64,000 bases of DNA. Origin: Carallia brachiata (taxonomy: Eukaryota > Streptophyta > Magnoliopsida > Malpighiales > Rhizophoraceae). Shown piece by piece: positions 14,301 through 25,789 of the stretch. Both the position numbers and the translations under genes were made by a program. Below the pieces are notes generated by a model. It did not search any database and was not told the DNA's origin. It worked only from the letters and a program-made list of their open reading frames with translations. Location: assembly GCA_021464245.1 (NCBI GenBank), contig JADCRB010000058.1, positions 62,001-126,000 of the forward strand, read 5' to 3'. The stretch's first letter is position 1, and every line of letters starts with the position of its first letter.

Positions 14301-17117
14301 ATATTCAACTGTAATTTTTTGAAACATATGTTAAAATATATTATAAGAATTCAAAATTTTAAATCGTAAAATAAGATTAATAAATTTCTATTTTAGAATA
14401 AATTATAAATTTTATATATTAAGGCTATATATATATATATATAACTATTTACTTTTTACATATTTAATCTTAAATATTAATTTTACCAGTTCAACCATAA
14501 TCAATTCATTTGAACTGGTTAAATTTTAAATTTTTGAATTTTTTGATTTAATGACTAGTTTAGTTCTTAAAACTTTGGTCCTTGGTTTCTTTTTCTTTTT
14601 TTTTTTCCTTTTTTTTTAATGCAACGAAGTAAAGAAAATAAAAGGAAGACTAAGAAAACATTGGAAGAGACATGTCCTTGGTTTCCAAGAGTTGGTGTAC
14701 CTTCCTAATGGGCTAATACACTTGAAATTTTGTGACTTAGTTTAGTATTTGTTATTTGGCCTTTTAGTCGCCGAATAAATAGAAAACATTTATCTTCTTC
14801 TTGGCTATGCATAGACATATAAAATGAATCTTGCCGTGCAATGAATTCGTTGGCCATTTTACTTTTATTATTAAGTGGATTAGTATTGAACAATGTTTGA
14901 TTGTTTCGAATTAAAAGAGAAAGTGACCTAATTATTATTAATGAAAACAATCCAATAATTAAACTGATCTAATGCCAAAAACAACTCGATTTCCAAGCGA
15001 CTTGAAACTCAATATCATCCAAAAATTAACAGTGAAGGGAATTGTAAAAATCCTAACCAAACTGAACTGAGGACAACATGAGTCTAAACAAATCGGTTCA
15101 AAGTGACCCACTTAACCAATTGGTCTTACAATTGGAGAACATGAGATGAGCCCACTGATCTATCCAAACCAAATCTACCCAAAACAGCCAAACTCGACCC
15201 ATTTGCGACACCAGTCAATTGGTTTCTCGTTTGTAAAAACATGTGTAACACTAAGTAGCTCCTCGATGTTGGGACTAAATTAAGCTGTTTGATATTTTTT
15301 TTCAAATTATGAATATAATTTTTATAGCATATAAATCTAATTTATTATTTTTATTTCAAATAAATTTTATTTATTATGTAATATAAAATTATTAATAAGT
15401 AATATTAAAAAAAATAAATGAAATTAAAAAGTCATTATCGTCAATGGTCCTCACGTGGAGGAATTTACTCCTGGTGTGTTATCCTTAGGGGACATAAACG
15501 TTTTATAACGTGCCATACAAAGTTTTGCTTGAAACAGAGCGGGGTCCCCTGGCCTACCATTTAATTAGCTTCCAGCGAAATAAATGAAAACACGTTTTCC
15601 TTTCTTGTTTTTTGCTCCATCAACAATTATGCCATTTCTTTCCTTCTTTTTTTCGGGAAAAAAAAAATATATTGGACTCTCACTGTGACCAACAGCTTAC
15701 AACCTTATCTGGGTGGGACTGTTCCAATAACTAGAAGGAGGGAAAAGACTAAAATGACTAACAAGAAGATTAAGAAATTAAAAAAAAAAAAGCAGAAATC
15801 TTAGGGATAGCGAAGGTATATACGTTCAATATAATTAAATTTTTTTTATAATTTTATTTTAAAATTTAATGTATCATTCATTAATATTTAAGTTTTAATT
15901 TTGTTAAAAAAAAATGTTTCCACTTATACAAAAACAGCTCGGTGCAGTGGTGCACTAGTTACGTGTAGGTATTAGCACCCAAAAAAAAAAAAAAGGAAGT
16001 CAAAAAGAGGGGGCGCAGGAATTAGGCATACCTGACCAAGTCTAGCATTAGGAAACTTGTCTCGCACAGTGTCTTGGATCTCCTTCCCAAGAGGCGCTGC
16101 TCCAGATTTCAGCAGCCTTACCGAAGATAAATCATACTTTTCTGTTTCTGAAGATCTGGCAATGGCCAAAACTATTGGCGGCACGATGGGCGCAACCGTC
16201 ACCTTATATCTTTGCATCAACTCCAGCAACTTGCCAATCTCAAACTTTGGCATCAACAGAATTGCCGCCCCAACTCGCAGCCCGCAGAGCATGATCGAGT
16301 TCAGCGCGTAGATATGGAACATGGGGAGCACGCACAGGATCACATCTTCCTTGTGCATATACAAATTCGGATTGTCACCATCAACCTGCTGCGCCACGCT
16401 GGTGACCAGCCCCTTGTGCGTTAGCATCACCCCTTTGGGAAGCCCCGTCGTCCCGGACGAGTAGAACAGCGCCACCACGTCGTCCAGCTGAGGAGCATCA
16501 GAAAATCCGTCGTCGTCCTCTACTGCTTCCGCCGCTGTCAGCTGGGAAAATTGCAAGCAGCTGTCATCTGGGGCAGAGTCGATGCACATGATTTTCGGCT
16601 TAACACCGTCTTCTTCTTGATCATAATTATCATATAGCGCGAGATGCTTGACTTTCTCGTAATAACAAGCCTGCGTGATTATAAGCTTGGCGTTCGAGCT
16701 TTTAGCCTGCTTCGAAATTTCTGCAGGCGTGAAGAATGGATTGGCGGCAGTGGCAATGGCGCCGCGGTACGATGCGCCGAGAAAGGAAAGAACGAACTCG
16801 GGGCTATTTGGCAGCAAGAGCATAATGACTTCGCCATGCTGAATACCAAGCTTGTTGAGGCCGGAGGCGACCCTGCGAGCTGTGAGCTGGACCTCTGCAT
16901 AAGTATAGACCTCGCCGGTCGATCCATTGATCAGGCAAGGCTGAGATGCGTATTGGGAAATGTTGTCAAAGATGTAGGAATGTAAAGGGAGTGTTTTGGG
17001 AATGTAAATATCGGGGAGCTTGGAGCGATATATGATTTCCTTTGATGCTTCTTGTTGTTGCTTCTTCTGGGGCTCCATTTTTGAGACTCTTGGTGGCCTG
17101 GCAAGCAAAATCTCCAA
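11367..17117 (-). CDS. 4CL: 4-coumarate:CoA ligase (class I-like), intact
   Basis: Activates 4-coumarate and related hydroxycinnamates to CoA thioesters via an acyl-AMP, the branch point from general phenylpropanoid metabolism to lignin and flavonoids; cytosolic. Five exons on the minus strand, all GT-AG and in phase: 17117-16032, 13397-13199, 12445-12232, 12103-12001, 11486-11367. They give 573 aa, or 560 aa if the second Met (codon at 17078, MEPQKK) is the true start. I favour the second Met because known 4CLs are about 540-560 aa. AMP-binding box I ([11 protein letters not shown]) is at residues 220-230 and box II (GEICIRG) at 417-423. GYGMTEAGP opens exon 2. The C-terminal lysine motif ([11 protein letters not shown]) is in exon 5. 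No frameshift or premature stop. Intron 1 (2.6 kb) carries a TIR element. The close match to angiosperm class I 4CLs makes the function secure; paralogue identity is not. Confidence 0.97.
13880..14585. mobile_element. Degenerate TIR element in 4CL intron 1
   Basis: The segment has inverted ends rich in AACCGG-type motifs: near 13963-14030 (CGGGTGAACCGATTGG) and at 14480-14580, closing with GACTAGTTTAGTTCTTAAAA. Its AT-only interior has no reading frame. The same ends recur at 62300-63370 (closing GACCGATTTAGTTCTTAAAA), so this is a dispersed non-autonomous family. The superfamily is not resolved. Confidence 0.45.
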
Positions 17118-17232
17118 ATTTCTTTTTTAAGGGAAGAACCCAGGCGAGAGGGATGTATGTTGGGGAGTTTATTATTGATTATTATTGCAGGCATGGAAAT
17201 GGTGGTAGGAAAATTGTCGGCAAATGAGAATG

Positions 17233-17238
17233 ATATAG
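17233..17238 (-). promoter_or_regulatory. Candidate TATA box of the 4CL gene
   Basis: Read on the minus strand, TTCTATATCA lies about 115 bp upstream of the first in-frame ATG and 155 bp upstream of the preferred ATG. That leaves room for a 5' UTR of about 90-130 bases. It sits downstream of the proximal AC element, the usual order in phenylpropanoid promoters. Position and composition are the only support. Confidence 0.4.
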
Positions 17239-17295
17239 AACCAGGATGTTTGGCTCAGATGCCAATATTCGTCAAATAATAAAAAAAAACTTTGT

Positions 17296-17302
17296 GGTTG
17301 GT
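17296..17302 (-). promoter_or_regulatory. AC-II element (ACCAACC), proximal 4CL promoter
   Basis: The minus strand reads CCACCAACCAC here, containing the AC-II/P-box core ACCAACC. R2R3-MYB regulators bind this core in 4CL, PAL and other lignin-pathway promoters. It lies about 180 bp upstream of the first ATG and 60 bp upstream of the candidate TATA box, a typical distance. Function is inferred from the motif and its place before a 4CL gene. Confidence 0.6.
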
Positions 17303-17902
17303 GGAAGGATAACTGGAACCTTATAAGGCAATTATTTGAGGGACCAAAACAAGATAAATATTAATGGCTATAAGCGAAAAGGACATGATTTGGTAAATTG
17401 ATAATTATAATTGTTAGTTATAGTTTTTATATTATTTTGTATGTAATAATTAATAATTATAATTAAATAAAATGAACATGTTTTTAACACATTTTCAAAC
17501 CATGCCTATTTTCTGTGTTTTTTAGAGAAAAAAAATGACGGGAGGGGTTATTGTGTGACTTAGGGTTATTTTTTTGTTGAAAAATAATTATTTTTATAAA
17601 ATATTTATAAAAAAATATTTACAGTAAAATTAATAATTTTTTATTATCACTCATTTTAAGTACATTTTATGTTTATCTTTTAAAAATATCTTCAATTCAA
17701 AAAAATCGTAAGATTTTTTTTCTGACAATCTCAAAAAATTTTTTAAATTTTTCATAAATTTTTGTTGTGAAATATTTTATATGAAATAAATATTAAAAAA
17801 TAAAAAAATAATTTATAAAATATTATACCGTAAAGAAACATACCTTTCGATGATTTGTGTTTGTGTTTGGTGAGTTGTGACTTGAATTGATGGGGCAGCT
17901 TG

Positions 17903-17909
17903 GGTTGGT
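17903..17909 (-). promoter_or_regulatory. Second ACCAACC element upstream of 4CL
   Basis: The minus strand reads CCCACCAACCC, another exact AC-II core, about 790 bp upstream of the first 4CL ATG. A third exact core, on the plus strand, lies at 18046-18052. A 7-bp motif occurs by chance every few kb, so these distal copies are weaker evidence than the proximal one. Confidence 0.35.
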
Positions 17910-18052
17910 GGGAAAACGCCACTAGCGGATGGTGGGTGGTGCAGCCGTGGAGGGGTTGTGGTGGGTCCGCTGTTTGGTCATGAAAATAGCAAGTTGACTT
18001 GCTTGCCATTGGTTTTTCTTCCTTTTCCAATCCACTTGCTCTTTCACCAACC

Positions 18053-19655
18053 ACAAAAATTTATTTTTGTTTTCCATTTCTTTTACTCCTATCAATTCTG
18101 CTCCTCACCTACTTTGATTGTAAGCCGCTGGCCAGGTCTGTTTCTTAGGGGACTCCTGGCCCAATTGATTTGTATGGGCACGTATTATGCAGAAAATCTG
18201 TCAGTATAATTTATAAGGGCATCACATGAGTATGTATAAAATATTATCATATTCTAATTATATTACAATAATTAATATATTTTATATAATAATATTAATA
18301 AAATATAATTTTAAAAAATAATTCTATTTTTTATTATATATTTTATTATTATAATTATATTAGATATGCTAATTATTATAATATAATAATTTTATAAAAA
18401 GGGTTGTATACCCATCAACTTTTCCTCATTGGGTTGTAAAAAGCACAGACACCATGATACGAAGAGCTGAGGCCCACTAATTTTGAAAAAACAAAGATAC
18501 ATTACGTGAAAAACTTTGATTTTCGATCTCATTTGTACTTTTATGTCTTAATTACTCAATACATTTATTATGTGACTATGAACCTGTCCGCGCTTCGTGC
18601 AGGCTATGAATATTTTTTTTAATTTTTTTAAATGATAATAATTTTTATTTATTTAATTTTAGTTGCAATATTAGTTTATTTTAAATTTTAATTTTGTTGG
18701 TATTTTAAAATAAACTTTGATATCAAACAACTTGATAATCTATTTAAATTTGAACGTTATTTGAATTAATGGGAGGAGGCATATGTGATAAATGAGAATA
18801 AGGGGAAGAACGGGAAGAATTCGTTCTGATTATTAGTTTTCTTAGAATATATTTTTTCAATTTTTAATAATTAGAAGCATCTCTTGGATGTACAATTCTC
18901 ATAAATTTTGTATTAATGTTGATTTTTCTCACTGTTCCCTTTGTGAATTGTTTGCTTCCTGAGCTTGTTGGTGTTGGATTTAATATTCTTCATTACGATG
19001 AAAAAATTTTATTTGTGTGTTGATTTCGTTGGAATATTTGTAGTACATATTAAATAATTTGTAGAAGGATCAATACTTTATTCAGTTTTTTTTTTTATTG
19101 AGAGACTGTTGGTTCAAAAGTGATGCCTTATTTTCAAGCAAAGTAAAAGTGAAGTTTATATAGCTTTATTTCTATTGAACATTTTACACAGGTGATTTCA
19201 AGTTCTTTTATGTGTTCAATCTCATATACATGTTATTTTTTAAATTGTTCTCATATTTTTTGTTCACGGCTTTCCATAAGCGTATGATGCGTACTTTGAT
19301 GCTAACGTTGGCCTTGTTGACTTTGAGATTTTTGAGTAATTGGAATTCCATAATCTGTATATGAAATGAGTAAACACGCAGAAATAAATTTTTGTCATTG
19401 TTGCAATTCAAATGGAAAGTGAAATAATTACACATAAAATTGGAATGGGAAACAATTACATATAGAATTTTACCTGAAATTTTGGAAGATTACAACTTGT
19501 GTGCAGTTTAGTCATGTAATCCAATCGCTCCTGTGATGCCCAAATGAGAATCCACTCACTTATATAGTAGGTATGTCTCCCAATTCGGTTATTATTAATA
19601 ATTAATACTAATTTCAGTTATAAGCATTAGTGTGTAATTTTCAATTAGTTCAGCC
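18053..19655. other. AT-rich intergenic DNA with no recognised feature
   Basis: Both strands are dense in stop codons, and only short unconvincing reading frames occur. No repeat family, RNA gene or splice-supported exon was recognised. Confidence 0.5.
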
Positions 19656-19659
19656 ATTT

Positions 19660-21290
19660 GTTAGGCTTATGTAACGGTAAATCAATGGGAAAAATGAAAT
19701 TAATGTTAATTTTCAATGATAATAATTGTGGAAGAATGGTTACAAAAATTTAAAATTCAAAATGTTAACTTGCAAAATTAATGTTAATTTTCAATGGTAA
19801 TTATTGTGAAAGAATGGTTACAAAAAAAATTTTCAATGGTAATAATTGTGGAAAAATGGTTACAAAATTTGTTACTGTCAAGCATTCAATTTAGAAACAA
19901 ATTCGGTTTGCAAATGTAAATACAATCATCTTTACAAATGTAAACGGTAATAACTGCAATCATCTTTGAAGAAAGCTGAACAATTTTATGAGGCTTTTTT
20001 TTTTGTTTTTATAAGAATTGAAGAGGGAAATTTTAAGAATGTAAACGGTAATAATGGAATTAATGTTAATTTTCAATGGTAATAATTGTGAAAGAATGGT
20101 TACAAAAATTTGTTAGTGTCAAACATTCAATTTAGAAACAAATTCGGTTTGCAAATGTAAATGCAATCATCTTTGCAAATGTAAACGGTAATAACTGCAA
20201 TCATCTTTGAAGAAAGCTGACCAATTTTATGAGGTTGTTTTTTTTTAATAAGAATTGAAGAGTAAAATTGTAAGAATGTAAACGGTAAGAATGGAATTAA
20301 TGTTAATTTTCAATGGTAATAATTGTGAAAGAATGGTCACAAAAAAAATTTTCAAAGTGTGTACTTTTCAATTATTTCAGCCATTTGTTAGGCTTATGTA
20401 ACGTTAAATTAATGGGAAAAATGGAATTAATGTTAATTTTCAATGAATAATTGTAAGAATGGTTAAATTTTCAATGGTAATAATTGTGAAAGAATGGACA
20501 GTAATAATGACAGGTAGCAAATTAATGGACAGTTGCCAAATTAATTAAAAAGATGAACAATTTTATAAGGTTTTTTTTTGTTTTTAAATAGATTGAAGGG
20601 GAAAATTGCAAGAATGCCAAGTAGGACCTAAATTCAATGGGAAGCTTATACTAATTAATTTTCAATGATAATAATTGTGGAAGAATGGTTACAAAAATTT
20701 AAAATTCGGGATGTTAACTTGTAAAATTAATGTTAATTATCAATGGTAATAATTGTGAAAGAATGGTTACAAAAAAAAAATTTCAATGGTAATAATTGTG
20801 AAATAATAGACAGGTAATAATGATAAGTAGTAAATTAATTAAAAAGATGAATAATTTTATGAGGTTTTGTTATGTTTTTAAATAGATTGAAGGGAAAAAT
20901 TGTAAAAATGCAAAGTAGGACTTAAAATCAAGTGGAAGCTTTCTCTAAGTTTTCCCTTTATACTAATTAATAATTTTTAATGATAATAATTGTGGAAGAA
21001 TGGTTACAAAAATTTAAAATTCGGGATGTTAACTTGCAAAATTAATGTTAATTTTCAATGGTAATAATTATGAAAGAATGGTTACAAAAAAAAAAATTTT
21101 AATGGTAATAATTGTGAAAGAATGGACAGGTAATAATGACAGGTAGCAAATTAATTAAAAAGATGAACAATTTTATGAGCCTTTTTTTTTGTTTTTAAAT
21201 AGATTGAAGGGAAAAATTGTAAGAATGCCAAGTAGGACCTAAAATTAAGGGGAAGCTTTCTCTAAATTTTCCTTTTATACTAATTAAATA
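19660..21290. repeat. Complex tandem-repeat block, about 1.6 kb
   Basis: A core resembling TTAATGTTAATTTTCAATGG plus AATAATTGTG and AGAATGGTTACAAAA recurs about ten times. Two higher-order units stand out. One has a period of about 240 bp (copies starting near 19861 and 20101, each with CAAATTCGGTTTGCAAATGT). The other has a period of about 314 bp (copies starting 20666 and 20980, with a partial relative at 19718). The block is AT-rich and non-coding. An (ATT)n run follows at about 21302-21325. Confidence 0.85.
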
Positions 21291-21329
21291 GATTCTTGTA
21301 TATTATTATTATTATTATTATTATTCAAT

Positions 21330-22124
21330 ATTTTAACAAAAATGTTAACAAAGTCCAACAAAATATTATTGTTTGTTCAGCATTTATTATCATATTGTTC
21401 ATAAATGTAAATAGACAATGTATACTTTCACATACAAGCCTAAATAGAAATTTTTAGTTAGGCTTAATTTTTACCGTCAAAATTACAACAATACATCATA
21501 TGTATTTATAACGTGTCATATACATATTTGTAACATGCCCCATTTTTTTAAAGTTTTGTTTTATGGATCAGTTTGTTATTTCAGACCTGTGTTCACATTG
21601 TGTATGACATTTGTCTACGGTAGACTTGTTGGTTACGACAGAAATCTTGTCCCTATCTTGTCCGCATATGGCCAGACATTTTTTTAACCGATAGTTGGCC
21701 GCACCAAATTGACACCAATTCAAAGGAGTCTAAATACATGGTGGTATAACTTCAAATTTGGGTCACCTAGGAAAAGTTTAATTTTAGATTAATGCCTTTA
21801 AAAAAATCCAATCAAAGTCAATTTCATTAAAATATTCAGAAATAAGTTAGTAACTTGAATTTTATTAAAATTATCGTTGTGTGGTAACGTAGCATTGATA
21901 TGACATGTTTAGTAGTAAATTACGTCAGATGAGTTTGCTTACATATCAAATTATTTTATTCATGTGTTTTTGGTAGGTTAGATAAAGTTCACAATTAGGT
22001 CCATCAACTGAAGGACACCTCTTAACTATCCTACAAGTTAAAAAAATTCATGCCATTGGCATGGACTGATAGAGATGAAAAAAAAAAACCCTAAGTAATA
22101 TTTTTAACATTCATTAAAATGTAA
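21330..22124. other. Intergenic DNA with no recognised feature
   Basis: AT-rich sequence with scattered stops on both strands. No gene, RNA or repeat family could be assigned between the tandem-repeat block and the P450 fragment. Confidence 0.5.
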
Positions 22125-22500
22125 AATATGTATTGCCATAAACAATTTCTTCTGTCCCTAAGTGTACCAAAATACACTATTTACCTAAATCCAATTACTT
22201 TCAAGGACATTCAGTCTAAAATACTCATGAAAACAAATGTTAACTACTTCCCAAAGGACAAGCCTTTCAGTAACATTCTTGAAAACTTTCTTGGCTGCAA
22301 CATAGTCAATGTGAATGTGGATGGGGAGCTTCGATTGGCCCAACACAAATTAGCTAGCAATGAGTTCACTGCTAAATCACTGGGAGAGGACTTCACCGTC
22401 GCATTAAGGGAAGAAGTAAGTCACTGCCTCTTATAAAGTCGTTTGAGGCAACGGAAAAAGTGGTGGACTTGCAGAAATTGCTTAAAATGTTATTAGAGCT
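22125..22500 (+). pseudogene. Cytochrome P450 fragment, CYP94-like
   Basis: The translation contains FPKDKPFSNILENFLGCNI, VDGELRLAQHKLASNEF and ALREEVS. This parallels the CYP94 stretch between the start of the mature enzyme and helix C, where the family has a PKGKPF motif, a LLGxGIFNVDG motif and a KLAS motif. After a frameshift near 22430 the likeness continues as LIKSFEATEKVVDLQKLLK. The diagnostic I-helix, ExxR and heme-binding Cys regions are absent, so only about 120 of roughly 500 residues survive. Family members are fatty-acid or jasmonate omega-hydroxylases; this copy cannot be functional. Confidence 0.75.
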
Positions 22501-22519
22501 TATTACTTCAATCTCTATC

Positions 22520-23300
22520 AATCCTTATTAATTAGACTCTTTTTTTAACTTATAGGATAGGACATCCAATTGTGAATTTTCTTTAAATTACTGACTCAAT
22601 TTAAAATTTTATTTAAAATTATAGACTTAATTTAAAACGTTATTTAAAGTTATTGAGTCAATTTAAAACTTTATCTAAACTATCAAACACGTCGGTGTGA
22701 TAGTCTGACACGTAGCAAACTCATTTGACGTGGCTTGTCACGTAATATGCCACGTTAGCACATAATAGTAGTTATAATGAAATTAAAGTTACTAACCTAA
22801 TTCTGTACTTTTTTTTTTACGGAATTGACCTTATCTGAACTTTTTTTTTAAGTTATTGACCAAAAATTAAATATTTTCAAAGCTAATGACCTAAATTTGA
22901 ACTTTTTTTAATACATAGTCATGTCAAAAATAATACACAAAGTTGACACATTATAAACAACCACTTTTGTTCTGCAATCAAACATTTTTTTTTAGTAATA
23001 AAAAAAGATGAAAAAATAATTTCACTTTTTATTAATAACAAAAAAATTTTATTAAAAAATAAATTAATTGTAATATGTAGATTCTGCAACCCTATTTTAA
23101 AAGAGGATGTATCGTTTCCGAACTCCCAATCATGAATCAGCACCGTTCACAGATGCGCGTTGAATTCCATTACATCCCACGTGCTTTTAGTGAAATCCAC
23201 AGATATAAGATAAAGCATGTGATTGGGATGTACATCTATACTTTTAGAGCTCCAATGTTATATATGCCACGTGTTGAGGAACATATGGCAACTTTTATCA
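22520..23300. other. Intergenic DNA before the poly(A) insertion
   Basis: AT-rich, with several ACGT cores at 22706-22756 but no gene beside them. Nothing else could be supported. Confidence 0.5.
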
Positions 23301-23304
23301 TATC

Positions 23305-23369
23305 AGATACTAATGGACCATTCTGTCAAAAAAAAAAAAAAAAAAAAAAAAAAGATACTAATGGACCAT
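23305..23369 (+). mobile_element. Near-empty retroposon: poly(A) flanked by a 17-bp target-site duplication
   Basis: AGATACTAATGGACCAT occurs at 23305-23321 and again, perfectly, at 23353-23369. Between the copies lie only TCTGTC and 25 A residues. Long perfect target duplications with a poly(A) tail are the signature of target-primed reverse transcription by LINE machinery. Here almost the whole body is missing. A simple local duplication with later A-tract growth is the alternative. Confidence 0.7.
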
Positions 23370-23839
23370 AGGATCATACCAGGTCCTCCAAGCAATGAAC
23401 AAAAGACTCAGGTACATACATAGAAACGGATCTATAAACGAACAATTATAACAAGAGTTTCATCACATATGCTGAGAAAACTATTTAAACAAGTATTTAT
23501 AATGTAATAAATAAGAAAATTTTTATAATTATATTTATAAAATGTGTAATAAAAAAATTATTATTTTTTTCCCGTTTTATAATTTATCATTATTATTATA
23601 TAAATTACAAAAATTATTACATTACGGCCACTCTTTCGAGGCAATACTAATTGAGAGATATATATATTTATCCTTAAAACAATTATAGCTATCACGTTTA
23701 AAAAAAAAAAAGGCATACTAATAAATTATGACTGATTAATAAATATGTAACAAACCATGTCAGTTTACTTTGTATCACGTACTGATCTATATGAAAAGTT
23801 ATCATTGACAAATTCATTACGCAGAATTTCTTCAATCAA

Positions 23840-24700
23840 AATGATCGCACAGTGGAGGGCTAAGAGAGGAAGAAGAGGAAAGGGGGTTTCCCATTCCTCT
23901 CTATCATGCGCCACGTTTTGCTAACGTGCGCCGAGAGGTTTTGGGGGCTCTCTGGTACGACTCGCCTGTTTGGTGGGTCTGTGTGGCCCTTTGTGCCCCT
24001 TGGTGGGCTGTTTTCTGGTCTCCGATCATGTGATTGTTGGGGTGAGGGGTTATCTCGACTATTTGGTGGTGTATTTGCTTGTGAGTTACTGTGGTGATTC
24101 TCGGTTGCTGATCTTGGGTCCCCCGCTCCCCCGCCTCCTTTGGGATTCGGGTGTGGGGGTGAGGGGCCCTGCCCTTTTGATGGTTGCTGGCCTATGTACA
24201 ATACTTCAGATGATGGTTGGTTTTGCTTTAGTTTTTGGGCACTCCGTCTGTTGCATGGAAGGTCTTGGTGGCGGATCTGCCGGTATGCTCCCATATGTAG
24301 CCGTGATGATTAGCGTGCTTGGTTCCTTCAGCCAGATGCTGTGGCGGCTGGGGTTTTCTTCGGTGGCTGATTATAGTGGTGCTGGAGCCGTTTTCTTCCT
24401 AGTGCTAGGCTGTTGCCTGCTTGCCGCCGCCTGCTTGGGCGGCAATGAAACCCGGGTGTTAGGGTTAGTTGTAGGCCTTTGGGCCTATCTGGGTTAGGTC
24501 GCTGCTTGGGGGTGATGGGCGGTTTGTTGGAGTGCTTGGGCTTTTTTGTTTGGGTCATTGTCCTTTTGCGGGCTGAGCCTTTTGGTTTATAGTGTATGTA
24601 TTTGGGCTTTTAGTCTGCATGCTGGAGCATACTACTCTTATGTTGTGTACTTATGTTGCAATTAAATGATATATTTCCTTTCTGGTAAAAACCAAAAAGA
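23840..24700 (+). mobile_element. GC-rich, GT-rich retroposon-like segment of uncertain type
   Basis: Base composition jumps from the surrounding AT-rich DNA to a clearly GC-rich, G/T-biased plus strand between about 23870 and 24600. It fades into a tail ending TTTCCTTTCTGGTAAAAACC. Plant LINE 3' untranslated regions have this look, so a 5'-truncated LINE is my best guess. No reverse transcriptase sequence and no clear flanking duplication were found. Open frames on both strands here appear to be composition artefacts. Confidence 0.35.
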
Positions 24701-24701
24701 A

Positions 24702-24778
24702 AAAGACCCTATGTTTATGATATCTCATTTTTTTTCCTTGAAGACCCTATGATTATGATGTCTCGTTTTTTTTCATTG
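24702..24778 (+). repeat. Tandem 37-bp duplication
   Basis: AGACCCTATGTTTATGATAT and AGACCCTATGATTATGATGT each start a 37-bp unit, at about 24705 and 24742. It is a small local duplication with no evident function. Confidence 0.8.
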
Positions 24779-24779
24779 C

Positions 24780-25780
24780 TTTACATCTCAAATGGTTTTC
24801 TCTGCCAATAAACTGTTATCCTATTTTCTTTTCTTCTCCAATTGGATAGGGTCAATTATCATCGATGACCTGATCTAAGTACGAACAGTCCAAGAAAAGG
24901 GATATAAATTGTCGTACCTGAGATTCATTTTAGGAAAGATTTGGTTGCCTTATTTAAGTAACTTAAATTTAAAATAACTGTAAAGTAAGATAAATTATTC
25001 AACAATTGAATTTATAAAAAAATATATATATTTTCAGATGAGACTATATAAATACTTGTTACTATTTATATGAAACCACCAAGTATTATTCTTCATTTTA
25101 TTACATGAATTTTAGTACCTGTCATTTTCAATTAAATCAAATTAAACATAACATATGTAATCTTTCAAATAATTTTATGAGCTTGGTTAAATGAACAATA
25201 ACAACAAATTTTAACTTTGTCAACATGATGTTAGACGCAATAATTTTTTGAAAAAAAAATTAAGTATTTTATCCAAAATTACATGATGTGCATTATGACC
25301 AACAAAAATATGTACCCAAAATTGGGATAAGCAAAATAATAGTCTAATATGTTTTGTGTTTTTCAATTAAATCCTATCTGTTTAGGTGTATTTAATTGAG
25401 TTCTAAACATTAATAAATTCATTTAAATTGAGTTTACTTTTAGATGAAAATAGCTTTGGTTGTTATGTGCAGTTGTTGACCTCATTTAAAAATTATATAA
25501 AAAAATACACCTTAAAAAAATAAAAATTAGTGAAAAATAAAAATATGTATACAATAATTATATTAAAATATAATACATTAAAAAATATATCTCAAAAAAT
25601 ATAAATCCAAAAAACACTCACTTTAGTGCTCATTCCTTCTCCTTCTCCTCTATTGCTACTGCCACCGCCACCCACTAGGCTTTAAAAATAGCCATAGATT
25701 CTATTGTCCTCGTCATCAACAACTGCTCTCACCATATTGATCACCGAAGTTCGTACAAAATCACCTCTTCTTTAATCTTA
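24780..25780. other. Intergenic DNA with no recognised feature
   Basis: AT-rich sequence on both strands. The last 150 bases may be the decayed end of the neighbouring kinase pseudogene. Confidence 0.45.
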
Positions 25781-25789
25781 CTTGTATTT

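Noticed and set aside
16644..16985. Plus-strand open frames within 4CL exon 1
   Set aside because: Shadow frames of a highly conserved coding exon; similarity lies entirely in the minus-strand frame.
19660..21290. CRISPR-like array
   Set aside because: Repeats are long, AT-rich and contiguous without unique spacers, in a plant nuclear context.
22706..22756. Cluster of ACGT (G-box/ABRE-like) cores
   Set aside because: No gene starts nearby and similar words recur in other repeat-like parts of the window; no regulatory role can be supported.
23860..24497. Open frames on both strands of the GC-rich segment
   Set aside because: Overlapping frames of similar length on opposite strands, Pro/Gln- or Gly/Leu-rich, without a family match; expected from composition.
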